From Oscheius dolichura (lineage: Eukaryota > Nematoda > Chromadorea > Rhabditida > Rhabditidae), in the NCBI GenBank assembly GCA_932521035.1, contig OW051493.1, positions 9,756,001 through 9,820,000 of the forward strand: a stretch of DNA of 64,000 nt. Reading direction: 5' to 3'. The notes under the pieces are model-generated. The model was given only the letters and a program-made list of their open reading frames with translations, was not told the origin of the DNA and did not search any database. Made by a program: the position numbers and the translations under genes. Below are positions 23,752-34,000 of this stretch, in pieces (within the stretch, counting starts at the first letter, position 1; the number at the start of each line of letters is the position of its first letter).

Positions 23752-25704
23752 TTAAATAGCAACCAATTTACGGCGAAGTTGCCGGGCGAAGGTGGCCTTG
23801 TTGATTCGCTGAAAATGGGGGGTTTAGTCGGGAAAAGAGGGACTTTGGCAATCCGGGCCAGGAAGTGCCATATTCTGGGTCCTGTACCAATTTTTCGATT
23901 TTTCTGTACAGAATAGATACAGTTTGGCATACTGTAATTAGTCTGTAAACTTATTCTACGGAAAAATGTGCGAAACTGGCGCATTTTCCAAAAACGCGGT
24001 CTGAAATTGTCCAAGTCCGCCGCGCGCCCGCACCCGTAAAATCTCGGTAGCGCGCGCTCTAGTCATAAGCACGCCATTGCCTCTTGCTGCCGAGATTATA
24101 TGGGTGTGGGAACTTCATTTTTGGCCATTTTTATGGGTCTGTTCACCTCTTTGTAGGCATTTCCTCCTCCTCCCGCTCCTCCAGCGTTATCAGGGAGAAC
24201 TGCTCCCGAGGCCGTGCCACCCTATAATTTATTCCTCTACCGTAATCCTCCTCCAACTTACAGTCTCTGCCTTCTCGGCGTAGGCTTCTCCTCCTTCTTC
24301 CGACTGGGCTCCGGTTCCTTTTGAACTGGCGGGGAGGACATCCTCCGGTATGCTCGAGCCAGAGAGGGTTTCCTTCCCAGTAGAATATTGTCCCGGACTG
24401 CCGGAAGAGACATCCCCGGCCGTTTCGCCCTTCCTCGGTGGACATGGGCAATACTCGGCGTTCTCTCCAATACTGCCGCCTTTACCCGGCGTGCCTGGGA
24501 TTCCATCGGCTCCTGGTTCTCCTGGAGGTCCTTGAGGGCCGGTAGGACCCATCTGCCCGGGGCTGGCGTCTTCTCCCCTCTCCCCGGGAAGGCCTTCCTC
24601 TCCTTCGGGTCCTGGCGGTCCCATGGGGCCGGCTTCTCCTCTAGCTCCTTTGGCAAAGGCCATCCCTGGTTCTCCTGGAAATGGATGATCTTATTTATAG
24701 ACAATTCGTTCTCTACCAGGGGCTCCCCGTGCTCCAGCTTCTCCTTGCTTCCCAGGACGGCCGATATCTCCTTCTGGTCCCTCGTCACCAATCTCCCCGT
24801 CGCGTCCCGGAGGTCCCGCAGCTCCTGAAGGTCCCTTCGGCCCTCGGGGACCCTAAAAAAGTTTCCATAATATTCAGAATTTTGTGCTGATTATGAATAA
24901 CGAAGTTAAAACATATAAAAATTCAAAAATTGGAGAAAAACGCAAAGTTGAGAATTTGTTCCGTGAATTTTGTCCAACGCGCGCCAAGCGACGGCCGCCT
25001 GCCGTTTACGCAGGAGTACCGTAATCCTACCTTGGTTCCTCTATAGCCAGGAACTCCCGGTGGACCAGCAGGGCACGGGGCACAGCCTTCATTATACTGT
25101 CCTCCACTGTCTCCGAAGGCGCCGGCGCTGCCGCCGACCTTTCCGGGGACACCATCGTTTCCATGTTCTCCTGGCTGTCCGGCCGCTCCTTTCGGTCCAG
25201 GAGGGCCGGCGGGACACGACTGGCTGATACAGCTCTCTGCTGTACAAGCAGCGCCTCCTGAGGATTGTCCTCCTCCCTCTGGGTGGGCTCCTCCCTCTCC
25301 TCCTCCTCGTCCTCCGCTTCCTCCTCCTTTTCCGGCATTATTGCCCGATTCAGGAGCAGATGAGCCTCCGCTTTTGAAATCTGCCTCACTTTCTTTATCT
25401 GTAATTGGGTACTGAAGCGATAATCACCAGGAGGGCCTTACAGGCTTGGCGAGGTGCCCGGAGATGCCGCTCCTGCTCGCGGAGATCCTTCCACATGAAA
25501 TTGGAGACGTCGTCGTATTTCTTCTTGGCCACCGCGATGTCCTCCTCGAGTTGATTCATCATCGAACAAAGAATGGGCATGGAAACGGTCTGAGGAGGAT
25601 TTCTAGACTTATTAGAAACTAACCAGGGCGAGGAGAGCTCCGCCGGAGATGAACACCGCCAACATAGAGGAGCGGTGAAGATGACGGGTTGCCTTCTCGT
25701 CCAT
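23752..25704 (-). CDS. Cuticle collagen (left copy of duplicated gene)
   Basis: Secreted structural collagen of the nematode cuticle. Exons: 25624-25704, 25442-25589, 25031-25398, 24717-24852, 24262-24674, 24147-24221, 23752-23808, together 425 aa. The N-terminal non-collagen domain has a membrane segment ([18 protein letters not shown]). The RAPR sequence fits a subtilisin-type cleavage site, and a Gly-rich linker follows. Next come Gly-X-Y blocks bounded by cysteine pairs ([10 protein letters not shown] and YCPCPPR) and a non-collagen tail ending [18 protein letters not shown]. The last exon is short but has a perfect TTTTCAG acceptor and AATAAA 7 nt past the stop codon (23,740-23,745). Reading through intron 6 instead would end at a stop inside the family B repeat. 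Intron 3 carries a family D repeat. Confidence 0.92.
23861..24003. repeat. Palindromic repeat, family C, decayed
   Basis: It shares CTTGGCATACTGTAATTAG-like sequence (TTTGGCATACTGTAATTAG) with the 13.8-kb copy, and has CTGGCGCATTTTCC near the right end. The arms no longer pair well. It lies in the last intron of the collagen gene and is repeated at 28,865-29,007. Confidence 0.5.
24017..24110. repeat. Palindromic repeat, family B, in collagen intron 6
   Basis: The arms are GCACCCGTAAAATCTCGGTAG and CTGCCGAGATTATATGGGTG, with GC-rich GCGCGCG segments inside. On the minus strand its right arm contains an in-frame TAA that would end a retained-intron transcript. The duplicate is at 29,021-29,114. 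Confidence 0.72.
24875..25015 (+). repeat. Dispersed repeat, family D, in collagen intron 3
   Basis: CAGAATTTTGTGCTGATTATG to CAACGCGCGCCAAGCGACGG is preserved. The duplicate is at 29,879-30,019. Confidence 0.72.
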
Positions 25705-26009
25705 TTTTTGAGAAATTGATGACAAGTGTCAAGTTGGAGAGCTTTTATAAGGGAAAGTAGAACAGATGCAAGAAGAAGATTGCGAAAGATTGCTATCGCA
25801 GAGAAGACTCCGTGTTCTTCTACTCCGAATATCCGTCTATCGAGAGAGAAGAGGAAAAATGACCAATGGCCATGCTCACTTCACGTTTCATTTATCGGTA
25901 AAAATGAGCATTTATAAATTAGTTTATTTGTACCACACCGGTAAAAAAATGCAAAACGTTAATACGAGATCATTAATATTACAGTAATTAAACAAACGCG
26001 TTCGTCTTA

Positions 26010-27775
26010 TTAATCGCTATCACTATCAATAGTACGCTTCGATTTCGTCTTCCTGCTGGTGGGGATATCAGAATCCGAATCTTCGAGATCGACGACGTAG
26101 TTGGCCTTGGGACGAGCTCGTCCACTGGCTGCTCTTGGTTGAATCGGCTCCGAGTCACTCAACGCCTCTACGTCACTATCTTCAATTTTCTATAAATAAA
26201 TAAAAAGTTATGCAAAAAAAGATGTCCACCTTCTTCTTATCGAAAAAATCTGTCATCTTCTTCTTTTCAGCCGCGGGGGCTTTAGTCTCCTTCGGTTTGG
26301 CTGGAGCTTTCGTCTCCTTCGGCTTGGCCGGAGCTTTTGTTTCCTTCGGTTTGGCCGGAGCTTTTGTCTTCTTCGGCATAGGCTCATCATCGCTCATATC
26401 CGGTATATCAAAGACATCCTGAACATTATTCAATAATTCATTCATAAAGATCATTCAAACCTTTTTTGAGCGCTTTTGTGCTGGTTGGTCGTCATCCGAG
26501 TCGTAATCGAACCCTGTTCTCTTCGTAGCGTTTTTCTTGGGCGATTTCTATTAAAAAAATCAACTACGCTGTTGTTGTTACACCAAACCTTGGGCGGCGA
26601 TGGAGCTGAGTTTGACGAATCATCGATATCCATAACATCGTCGATTATTTTTGCCTAAAAAAGTATTTCAAATATTATAAAAAAGACAAATGACGTACTT
26701 TACGCTCAGCACGTGGTGTTACAGTGGGTATAACTTCTTCGTCATCCGATGCATTGTTAGTGTCGTCGTCATCAGATATTTCAAAGTGGTCGTCTTCCTC
26801 ATCCGAGGCATCCGAATCCCACTCGTCCTTTTTCTTTGTTTTCTTCTCTGACTGAAAACGGTAATACATAAAACATACAGAACAGAAAAATTACCGGACT
26901 CATGAATTTTTTGATGTCCTGGCCTTCTACCTTTGGCTTCTTCGGTTCTTTTGGCTCTTTCTTCACACGCTCTTTTTTAGGTGCATTCATTTTTTCATAT
27001 TTCTCTTTCATGGCCTTGTCGATGTTGGGCTCGATGCGAATGCCGTCCTTTGAGGGAAGTACTTCAACAGTCAGACCTTTACTCTTCTTTCCACGGCCTC
27101 CTTTTTCCTCGCCCAATTTCTTCTTGATAGCGGATTCCGCCTCGGCCTTTTCTATTTCTTCCCGTTTAGTGAGCTCCACCAAGAACGTGTCCAGATCATC
27201 ATTCCAGAGGTCTTCCCAGGACTTCTTCTTTAATTCGTTCAATTCCACAAGTTTCGATTCACTTTCCTATAAGAAGCAATTTGCAATAGAAAATTAAAAT
27301 ACGAACTTTCAGCATTTTGTCCTTCTCTTCTTCGGAAACTTTGATGAGAGCCATTCCTACCAAATAATCGTAGTCAGACATCTTCTTATCAATTTCTGGC
27401 TCATCCTTTTTCTCCTCGTCGTCGTCTTCTGCCGTGTTTTCTTGCTCATCTTCTCCATAGAGCTCAGCTAAACGTTTCTTCTCGGCATCCCTCCACTTTT
27501 TCACTGGGTCAGGATCAAACTTCAGTTTGATTAGTTGCTCGATGATAGCTGCCTTCCGCTTGTTTTCCATGACAATTTCGCCACTGATTTTTGCAAGGAT
27601 GAAACGAGCCTAAAGAATAAAATATGACCGTTAAACACATCAGAATAAATACTTGGTTGGTGAGCCTATCAGATTGTGCCTTCAACATTCCAACTAAAAA
27701 GGCTTTCCGTTCTATGTATTTTTGTTTTCTCGATTCGAAGAACTCCTCAATGATTTCTCTAGGAGAATTGAATTT
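26010..27775 (-). pseudogene. Orphan 3' fragment of top-2 (left copy)
   Basis: Duplicate of the last eight top-2 exons at 27653-27775 (truncated), 27307-27609, 26895-27266, 26699-26851, 26589-26654, 26461-26547, 26230-26418 and 26010-26189. It begins at [12 protein letters not shown], equivalent to about residue 1054 of the intact protein, and keeps the end of the core and the whole acidic/basic C-terminal domain. It lacks the ATPase domain, the TOPRIM fold and the active-site tyrosine, so it cannot be a topoisomerase. Splice sites and frames are undamaged, implying a very recent origin. The frame continues upstream without a stop into duplicated repeat-flank sequence to an ATG at 27,979, so a hybrid protein is conceivable. 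Confidence 0.9.
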
Positions 27776-27834
27776 GAATAAAGACGATCCTCCTGCCGAG
27801 ACTGTACGGGTGCAGGGGATAGGACTATCGATAA
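27776..27834. repeat. Half of a family A palindromic repeat
   Basis: Only the right arm is present, beginning GAATAAAGACGATCCTCC and including CTGCCGAGACTGTACGGGTGC. It is fused to a top-2 exon by the duplication junction. Confidence 0.85.
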
Positions 27835-28755
27835 CCGAACCACACAGCCCTGGTCTGTAGCTTCTTCCCTTCAGGATTTCACCAATTTTCCCTATATCCT
27901 GCCCAAAACTGTACGCCTCCCTGTCAATATTCTCCTTCCCACGACGAATAATAGATCTATATCCCAGGGGAGACACCACAAGGGGATAATAGCAGCCCCG
28001 TTATCCTCCCTTCTACAGGCCCTCATTTCCCTTTCCTCTGTTCTCTCCATTCGTTTTTAGTCCGCTTCAAGACCTACCATTTTCAGGGGTTCATAAATAA
28101 TCCCTCTAGGAAGAGAGAAGCACGAGGAAGACGCAGCCGACCGGGGGAAGTGGACGAGACTAACAGGACCATTTCCAGTTCAGAATAAATGGCAAAACAG
28201 AAATAAAACATGAGATTAGCGTGGCTGTCCTAACCTTCGTCTGGATGGTTGGTGAAATGCCCCGGAAGGAGGTGAAACACTAGAAGATCGGGCTGTGGAG
28301 GAGATTAAAATCTGTACCCAATATAGAAAAGCACATTTGGAGGATAGAAGAGAACTAAATCAGCCATCTTCATCTTCATTGGCACTGAAAGGAAATTTTT
28401 TTGACCCACTAATCACTCACTACGTATGTGAAATAAGCAGAGATGGGTAAGTATTGGGAAATTGGGTCAAGACAATGAGAAGGCTTTCAGTTCAAAACGT
28501 CGCGGACGTCTTCTCATCTTCCTGCTCCCTATCAGCCAACGGCATGCTTTAACGACATGGGCTTATAGCAAACATTGCTGGTAGAAGCTTCATATTTAAA
28601 TTAGAAAAAAACAGGTGAATTAGAGAGCAGCCAATCGAGAGGGATACGTCGTCAACCGGGACTGGAAAATGGCACACGAAGAAGAGAGGATGAAAATGAC
28701 CCGGTACCCACGTACGGATGATAAGATGAGAGGAAAATAAAGATTTATTGAAACG

Positions 28756-30708
28756 TTAAATAGCAACCAATTTACGGCGAAGTTGCCGGGCGAAGGTGGC
28801 CTTGTTGATTCGCTGAAAATGGGGGGTTTAGTCGGGAAAAGAGGGACTTTGGCAATCCGGGCCAGGAAGTGCCATATTCTGGGTCCTGTACCAATTTTTC
28901 GATTTTTCTGTACAGAATAGATACAGTTTGGCATACTGTAATTAGTCTGTAAACTTATTCTACGGAAAAATGTGCGAAACTGGCGCATTTTCCAAAAACG
29001 CGGTCTGAAATTGTCCAAGTCCGCCGCGCGCCCGCACCCGTAAAATCTCGGTAGCGCGCGCTCTAGTCATAAGCACGCCATTGCCTCTTGCTGCCGAGAT
29101 TATATGGGTGTGGGAACTTCATTTTTGGCCATTTTTATGGGTCTGTTCACCTCTTTGTAGGCATTTCCTCCTCCTCCCGCTCCTCCAGCGTTATCAGGGA
29201 GAACTGCTCCCGAGGCCGTGCCACCCTATAATTTATTCCTCTACCGTAATCCTCCTCCAACTTACAGTCTCTGCCTTCTCGGCGTAGGCTTCTCCTCCTT
29301 CTTCCGACTGGGCTCCGGTTCCTTTTGAACTGGCGGGGAGGACATCCTCCGGTATGCTCGAGCCAGAGAGGGTTTCCTTCCCAGTAGAATATTGTCCCGG
29401 ACTGCCGGAAGAGACATCCCCGGCCGTTTCGCCCTTCCTCGGTGGACATGGGCAATACTCGGCGTTCTCTCCAATACTGCCGCCTTTACCCGGCGTGCCT
29501 GGGATTCCATCGGCTCCTGGTTCTCCTGGAGGTCCTTGAGGGCCGGTAGGACCCATCTGCCCGGGGCTGGCGTCTTCTCCCCTCTCCCCGGGAAGGCCTT
29601 CCTCTCCTTCGGGTCCTGGCGGTCCCATGGGGCCGGCTTCTCCTCTAGCTCCTTTGGCAAAGGCCATCCCTGGTTCTCCTGGAAATGGATGATCTTATTT
29701 ATAGACAATTCGTTCTCTACCAGGGGCTCCCCGTGCTCCAGCTTCTCCTTGCTTCCCAGGACGGCCGATATCTCCTTCTGGTCCCTCGTCACCAATCTCC
29801 CCGTCGCGTCCCGGAGGTCCCGCAGCTCCTGAAGGTCCCTTCGGCCCTCGGGGACCCTAAAAAAGTTTCCATAATATTCAGAATTTTGTGCTGATTATGA
29901 ATAACGAAGTTAAAACATATAAAAATTCAAAAATTGGAGAAAAACGCAAAGTTGAGAATTTGTTCCGTGAATTTTGTCCAACGCGCGCCAAGCGACGGCC
30001 GCCTGCCGTTTACGCAGGAGTACCGTAATCCTACCTTGGTTCCTCTATAGCCAGGAACTCCCGGTGGACCAGCAGGGCACGGGGCACAGCCTTCATTATA
30101 CTGTCCTCCACTGTCTCCGAAGGCGCCGGCGCTGCCGCCGACCTTTCCGGGGACACCATCGTTTCCATGTTCTCCTGGCTGTCCGGCCGCTCCTTTCGGT
30201 CCAGGAGGGCCGGCGGGACACGACTGGCTGATACAGCTCTCTGCTGTACAAGCAGCGCCTCCTGAGGATTGTCCTCCTCCCTCTGGGTGGGCTCCTCCCT
30301 CTCCTCCTCCTCGTCCTCCGCTTCCTCCTCCTTTTCCGGCATTATTGCCCGATTCAGGAGCAGATGAGCCTCCGCTTTTGAAATCTGCCTCACTTTCTTT
30401 ATCTGTAATTGGGTACTGAAGCGATAATCACCAGGAGGGCCTTACAGGCTTGGCGAGGTGCCCGGAGATGCCGCTCCTGCTCGCGGAGATCCTTCCACAT
30501 GAAATTGGAGACGTCGTCGTATTTCTTCTTGGCCACCGCGATGTCCTCCTCGAGTTGATTCATCATCGAACAAAGAATGGGCATGGAAACGGTCTGAGGA
30601 GGATTTCTAGACTTATTAGAAACTAACCAGGGCGAGGAGAGCTCCGCCGGAGATGAACACCGCCAACATAGAGGAGCGGTGAAGATGACGGGTTGCCTTC
30701 TCGTCCAT
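28756..30708 (-). CDS. Cuticle collagen (right copy of duplicated gene)
   Basis: Sequence-identical paralogue of the 23.7-25.7 kb collagen, with exons 30628-30708, 30446-30593, 30035-30402, 29721-29856, 29266-29678, 29151-29225 and 28756-28812 (425 aa). All splice sites, the RxxR site, the cysteine pairs around the Gly-X-Y blocks and the poly(A) signal (28,744-28,749) are kept. At least 980 bp of the shared 3' flank is also kept. About 300 bp separate its start from the end of top-2 upstream, exactly as in the left copy. If the duplication is real, the worm has two identical copies of this collagen in direct orientation. Confidence 0.92.
28865..29007. repeat. Family C repeat, decayed (right copy)
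   Basis: Duplicate of the element at 23,861-24,003, brought by the tandem duplication. Confidence 0.5.
29021..29114. repeat. Family B repeat (right copy)
   Basis: Duplicate of the element at 24,017-24,110, in the last intron of the right-hand collagen gene. Confidence 0.72.
29879..30019 (+). repeat. Family D repeat (right copy)
   Basis: Duplicate of the element at 24,875-25,015, in intron 3 of the right-hand collagen gene. Confidence 0.72.
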
Positions 30709-31013
30709 TTTTTGAGAAATTGATGACAAGTGTCAAGTTGGAGAGCTTTTATAAGGGAAAGTAGAACAGATGCAAGAAGAAGATTGCGAAAGATTGCTAT
30801 CGCAGAGAAGACTCCGTGTTCTTCTACTCCGAATATCCGTCTATCGAGAGAGAAGAGGAAAAATGACCAATGGCCATGCTCACTTCACGTTTCATTTATC
30901 GGTAAAAATGAGCATTTATAAATTAGTTTATTTGTACCACACCGGTAAAAAAATGCAAAACGTTAATACGAGATCATTAATATTACAGTAATTAAACAAA
31001 CGCGTTCGTCTTA

Positions 31014-34000
31014 TTAATCGCTATCACTATCAATAGTACGCTTCGATTTCGTCTTCCTGCTGGTGGGGATATCAGAATCCGAATCTTCGAGATCGACGAC
31101 GTAGTTGGCCTTGGGACGAGCTCGTCCACTGGCTGCTCTTGGTTGAATCGGCTCCGAGTCACTCAACGCCTCTACGTCACTATCTTCAATTTTCTATAAA
31201 TAAATAAAAAGTTATGCAAAAAAAGATGTCCACCTTCTTCTTATCGAAAAAATCTGTCATCTTCTTCTTTTCAGCCGCGGGGGCTTTAGTCTCCTTCGGT
31301 TTGGCTGGAGCTTTCGTCTCCTTCGGCTTGGCCGGAGCTTTTGTTTCCTTCGGTTTGGCCGGAGCTTTTGTCTTCTTCGGCATAGGCTCATCATCGCTCA
31401 TATCCGGTATATCAAAGACATCCTGAACATTATTCAATAATTCATTCATAAAGATCATTCAAACCTTTTTTGAGCGCTTTTGTGCTGGTTGGTCGTCATC
31501 CGAGTCGTAATCGAACCCTGTTCTCTTCGTAGCGTTTTTCTTGGGCGATTTCTATTAAAAAAATCAACTACGCTGTTGTTGTTACACCAAACCTTGGGCG
31601 GCGATGGAGCTGAGTTTGACGAATCATCGATATCCATAACATCGTCGATTATTTTTGCCTAAAAAAGTATTTCAAATATTATAAAAAAGACAAATGACGT
31701 ACTTTACGCTCAGCACGTGGTGTTACAGTGGGTATAACTTCTTCGTCATCCGATGCATTGTTAGTGTCGTCGTCATCAGATATTTCAAAGTGGTCGTCTT
31801 CCTCATCCGAGGCATCCGAATCCCACTCGTCCTTTTTCTTTGTTTTCTTCTCTGACTGAAAACGGTAATACATAAAACATACAGAACAGAAAAATTACCG
31901 GACTCATGAATTTTTTGATGTCCTGGCCTTCTACCTTTGGCTTCTTCGGTTCTTTTGGCTCTTTCTTCACACGCTCTTTTTTAGGTGCATTCATTTTTTC
32001 ATATTTCTCTTTCATGGCCTTGTCGATGTTGGGCTCGATGCGAATGCCGTCCTTTGAGGGAAGTACTTCAACAGTCAGACCTTTACTCTTCTTTCCACGG
32101 CCTCCTTTTTCCTCGCCCAATTTCTTCTTGATAGCGGATTCCGCCTCGGCCTTTTCTATTTCTTCCCGTTTAGTGAGCTCCACCAAGAACGTGTCCAGAT
32201 CATCATTCCAGAGGTCTTCCCAGGACTTCTTCTTTAATTCGTTCAATTCCACAAGTTTCGATTCACTTTCCTATAAGAAGCAATTTGCAATAGAAAATTA
32301 AAATACGAACTTTCAGCATTTTGTCCTTCTCTTCTTCGGAAACTTTGATGAGAGCCATTCCTACCAAATAATCGTAGTCAGACATCTTCTTATCAATTTC
32401 TGGCTCATCCTTTTTCTCCTCGTCGTCGTCTTCTGCCGTGTTTTCTTGCTCATCTTCTCCATAGAGCTCAGCTAAACGTTTCTTCTCGGCATCCCTCCAC
32501 TTTTTCACTGGGTCAGGATCAAACTTCAGTTTGATTAGTTGCTCGATGATAGCTGCCTTCCGCTTGTTTTCCATGACAATTTCGCCACTGATTTTTGCAA
32601 GGATGAAACGAGCCTAAAGAATAAAATATGACCGTTAAACACATCAGAATAAATACTTGGTTGGTGAGCCTATCAGATTGTGCCTTCAACATTCCAACTA
32701 AAAAGGCTTTCCGTTCTATGTATTTTTGTTTTCTCGATTCGAAGAACTCCTCAATGATTTCTCTAGGAGAATTGAATTTCCGAAGGCAACCGGCTGCATC
32801 AAAGAGAACCTAGCAATAAATGATTTCAATAAATGATTAGGTTAAATACCATTGATGTAGTGTTAATTACGGATTGTAGCTTTAAGAGTTTATGTAGTCC
32901 TTGCGCCTGTAACTGACGAAGTTTTCCGGGGGCAAACTTTACGACAAATCGCACAGTAGTGTCAGTATGATATTCTTTGAAGTCTCTAAACAACGATTAA
33001 AAGTAGAAGAAATCAAAACTTACACAACTAATGGCGCTTTCTTCTCCTTGTCTTTATCCTTATCACCTTTTCCACCCCCTTCATGGCCATCAAGTAAGGG
33101 TTCTAAGACGGTCTCCTTATATGTCTGCGTCCATGTTTTGATGGGAAGCTCTGTGATCTCAATCATATCATCATCATCCAGCAAGGAAACTTCTCCACTG
33201 CATACAAAACGGGAAGGATCTAATTGAACAATTTGACCTCGGAAACCCTTATACCAAGGAATCTAAAGCCAAATAAATCGAAATATATGAAAGAACTAAA
33301 TGTACCAAAGGTTTTTGGTCATCTCCTCGTATAAGTCGCCGAATGTTTTCTGCGATTTCTCGAGGACAGTAGTTCGGAAGATTTGTAGACCATCCTGTTC
33401 CGATACCGGAACTTCCATTGACGAGCACCATGGGTATAATAGGACAATACCATTCAGGTTCAATGCGCTGGTTATCTTCAAATAAGAATCGAAGAACATT
33501 GTCATCAGGAACAGGGAAAATGTGTCTAGTTACAGGACTAAATTGATTATAAAACAAAACGCAGAGAATTGCTTACCTTAGTTTCGTGAAAATATAACGA
33601 GGACTGGCGCTATCTTTACCTCCTTGAAGGCGAGTACCAAACTGTCCAATAGGTAAGAGAACATTGATGTTATTAGAACCAACAAAATCCTATTGAATTA
33701 GTGTATAAAAATAAGGCTAATGAAATACCTGTGCCAAGTTAACGATTGTTCCCATAAGCGAAGCTTCACCATGATGGTATGCTGATAGCTCTCCAACGGC
33801 ACCAGCCAACTGAGCAACTTTTACTTCACGTCTATCTGCACGTTTGAAGCATGAAAAAACAACCTAAAAACACGAGTACAAATATTCAACGTATTCTGAC
33901 CTTTCTTTGACCTGGTTTCAAGCCATCAACTAAACAAGGAATGGAACGCTCATTATCGGTGTTAGAGAACAACACGAGCTCCTTGTTGATGAATTCTTTG

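Larger units (their letters stand above)
22772..27775. repeat. Tandem duplication, left copy (5,004 bp)
   Basis: Every recognisable landmark recurs exactly 5,004 bp downstream with identical reading frames on both strands. The match runs from 22,769 to 27,775 against 27,773 to 32,779. That leaves a 3-nt overlap (TTT) at the junction, consistent with microhomology-mediated joining. The unit contains half a family A repeat, the collagen gene and the last eight top-2 exons (the first of them truncated). Confidence 0.95.
27776..32779. repeat. Tandem duplication, right copy (5,004 bp)
   Basis: Second copy of the unit, joined to the first with the sequence GAATTTGAATA. That sequence combines the right end of the unit (GAATTT, followed by CCGAAGG at 32,780) with its left end (TTTGAATA). 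This copy is contiguous with the rest of top-2, so it preserves the ancestral right flank; the left copy preserves the ancestral left flank. Confidence 0.95.

Noticed and set aside
23616-24014. 132-codon minus-strand frame (also at 28,620-29,018)
   Set aside because: It covers the last collagen exon in another frame and runs through decayed repeats; no family resemblance.
24096-24221. Collagen C-terminus ending inside the family B repeat
   Set aside because: A TTTTCAG acceptor, an Arg-rich collagen-like end and a nearby AATAAA at 23.74-23.81 kb make the spliced ending much more likely; kept only as a possible variant.
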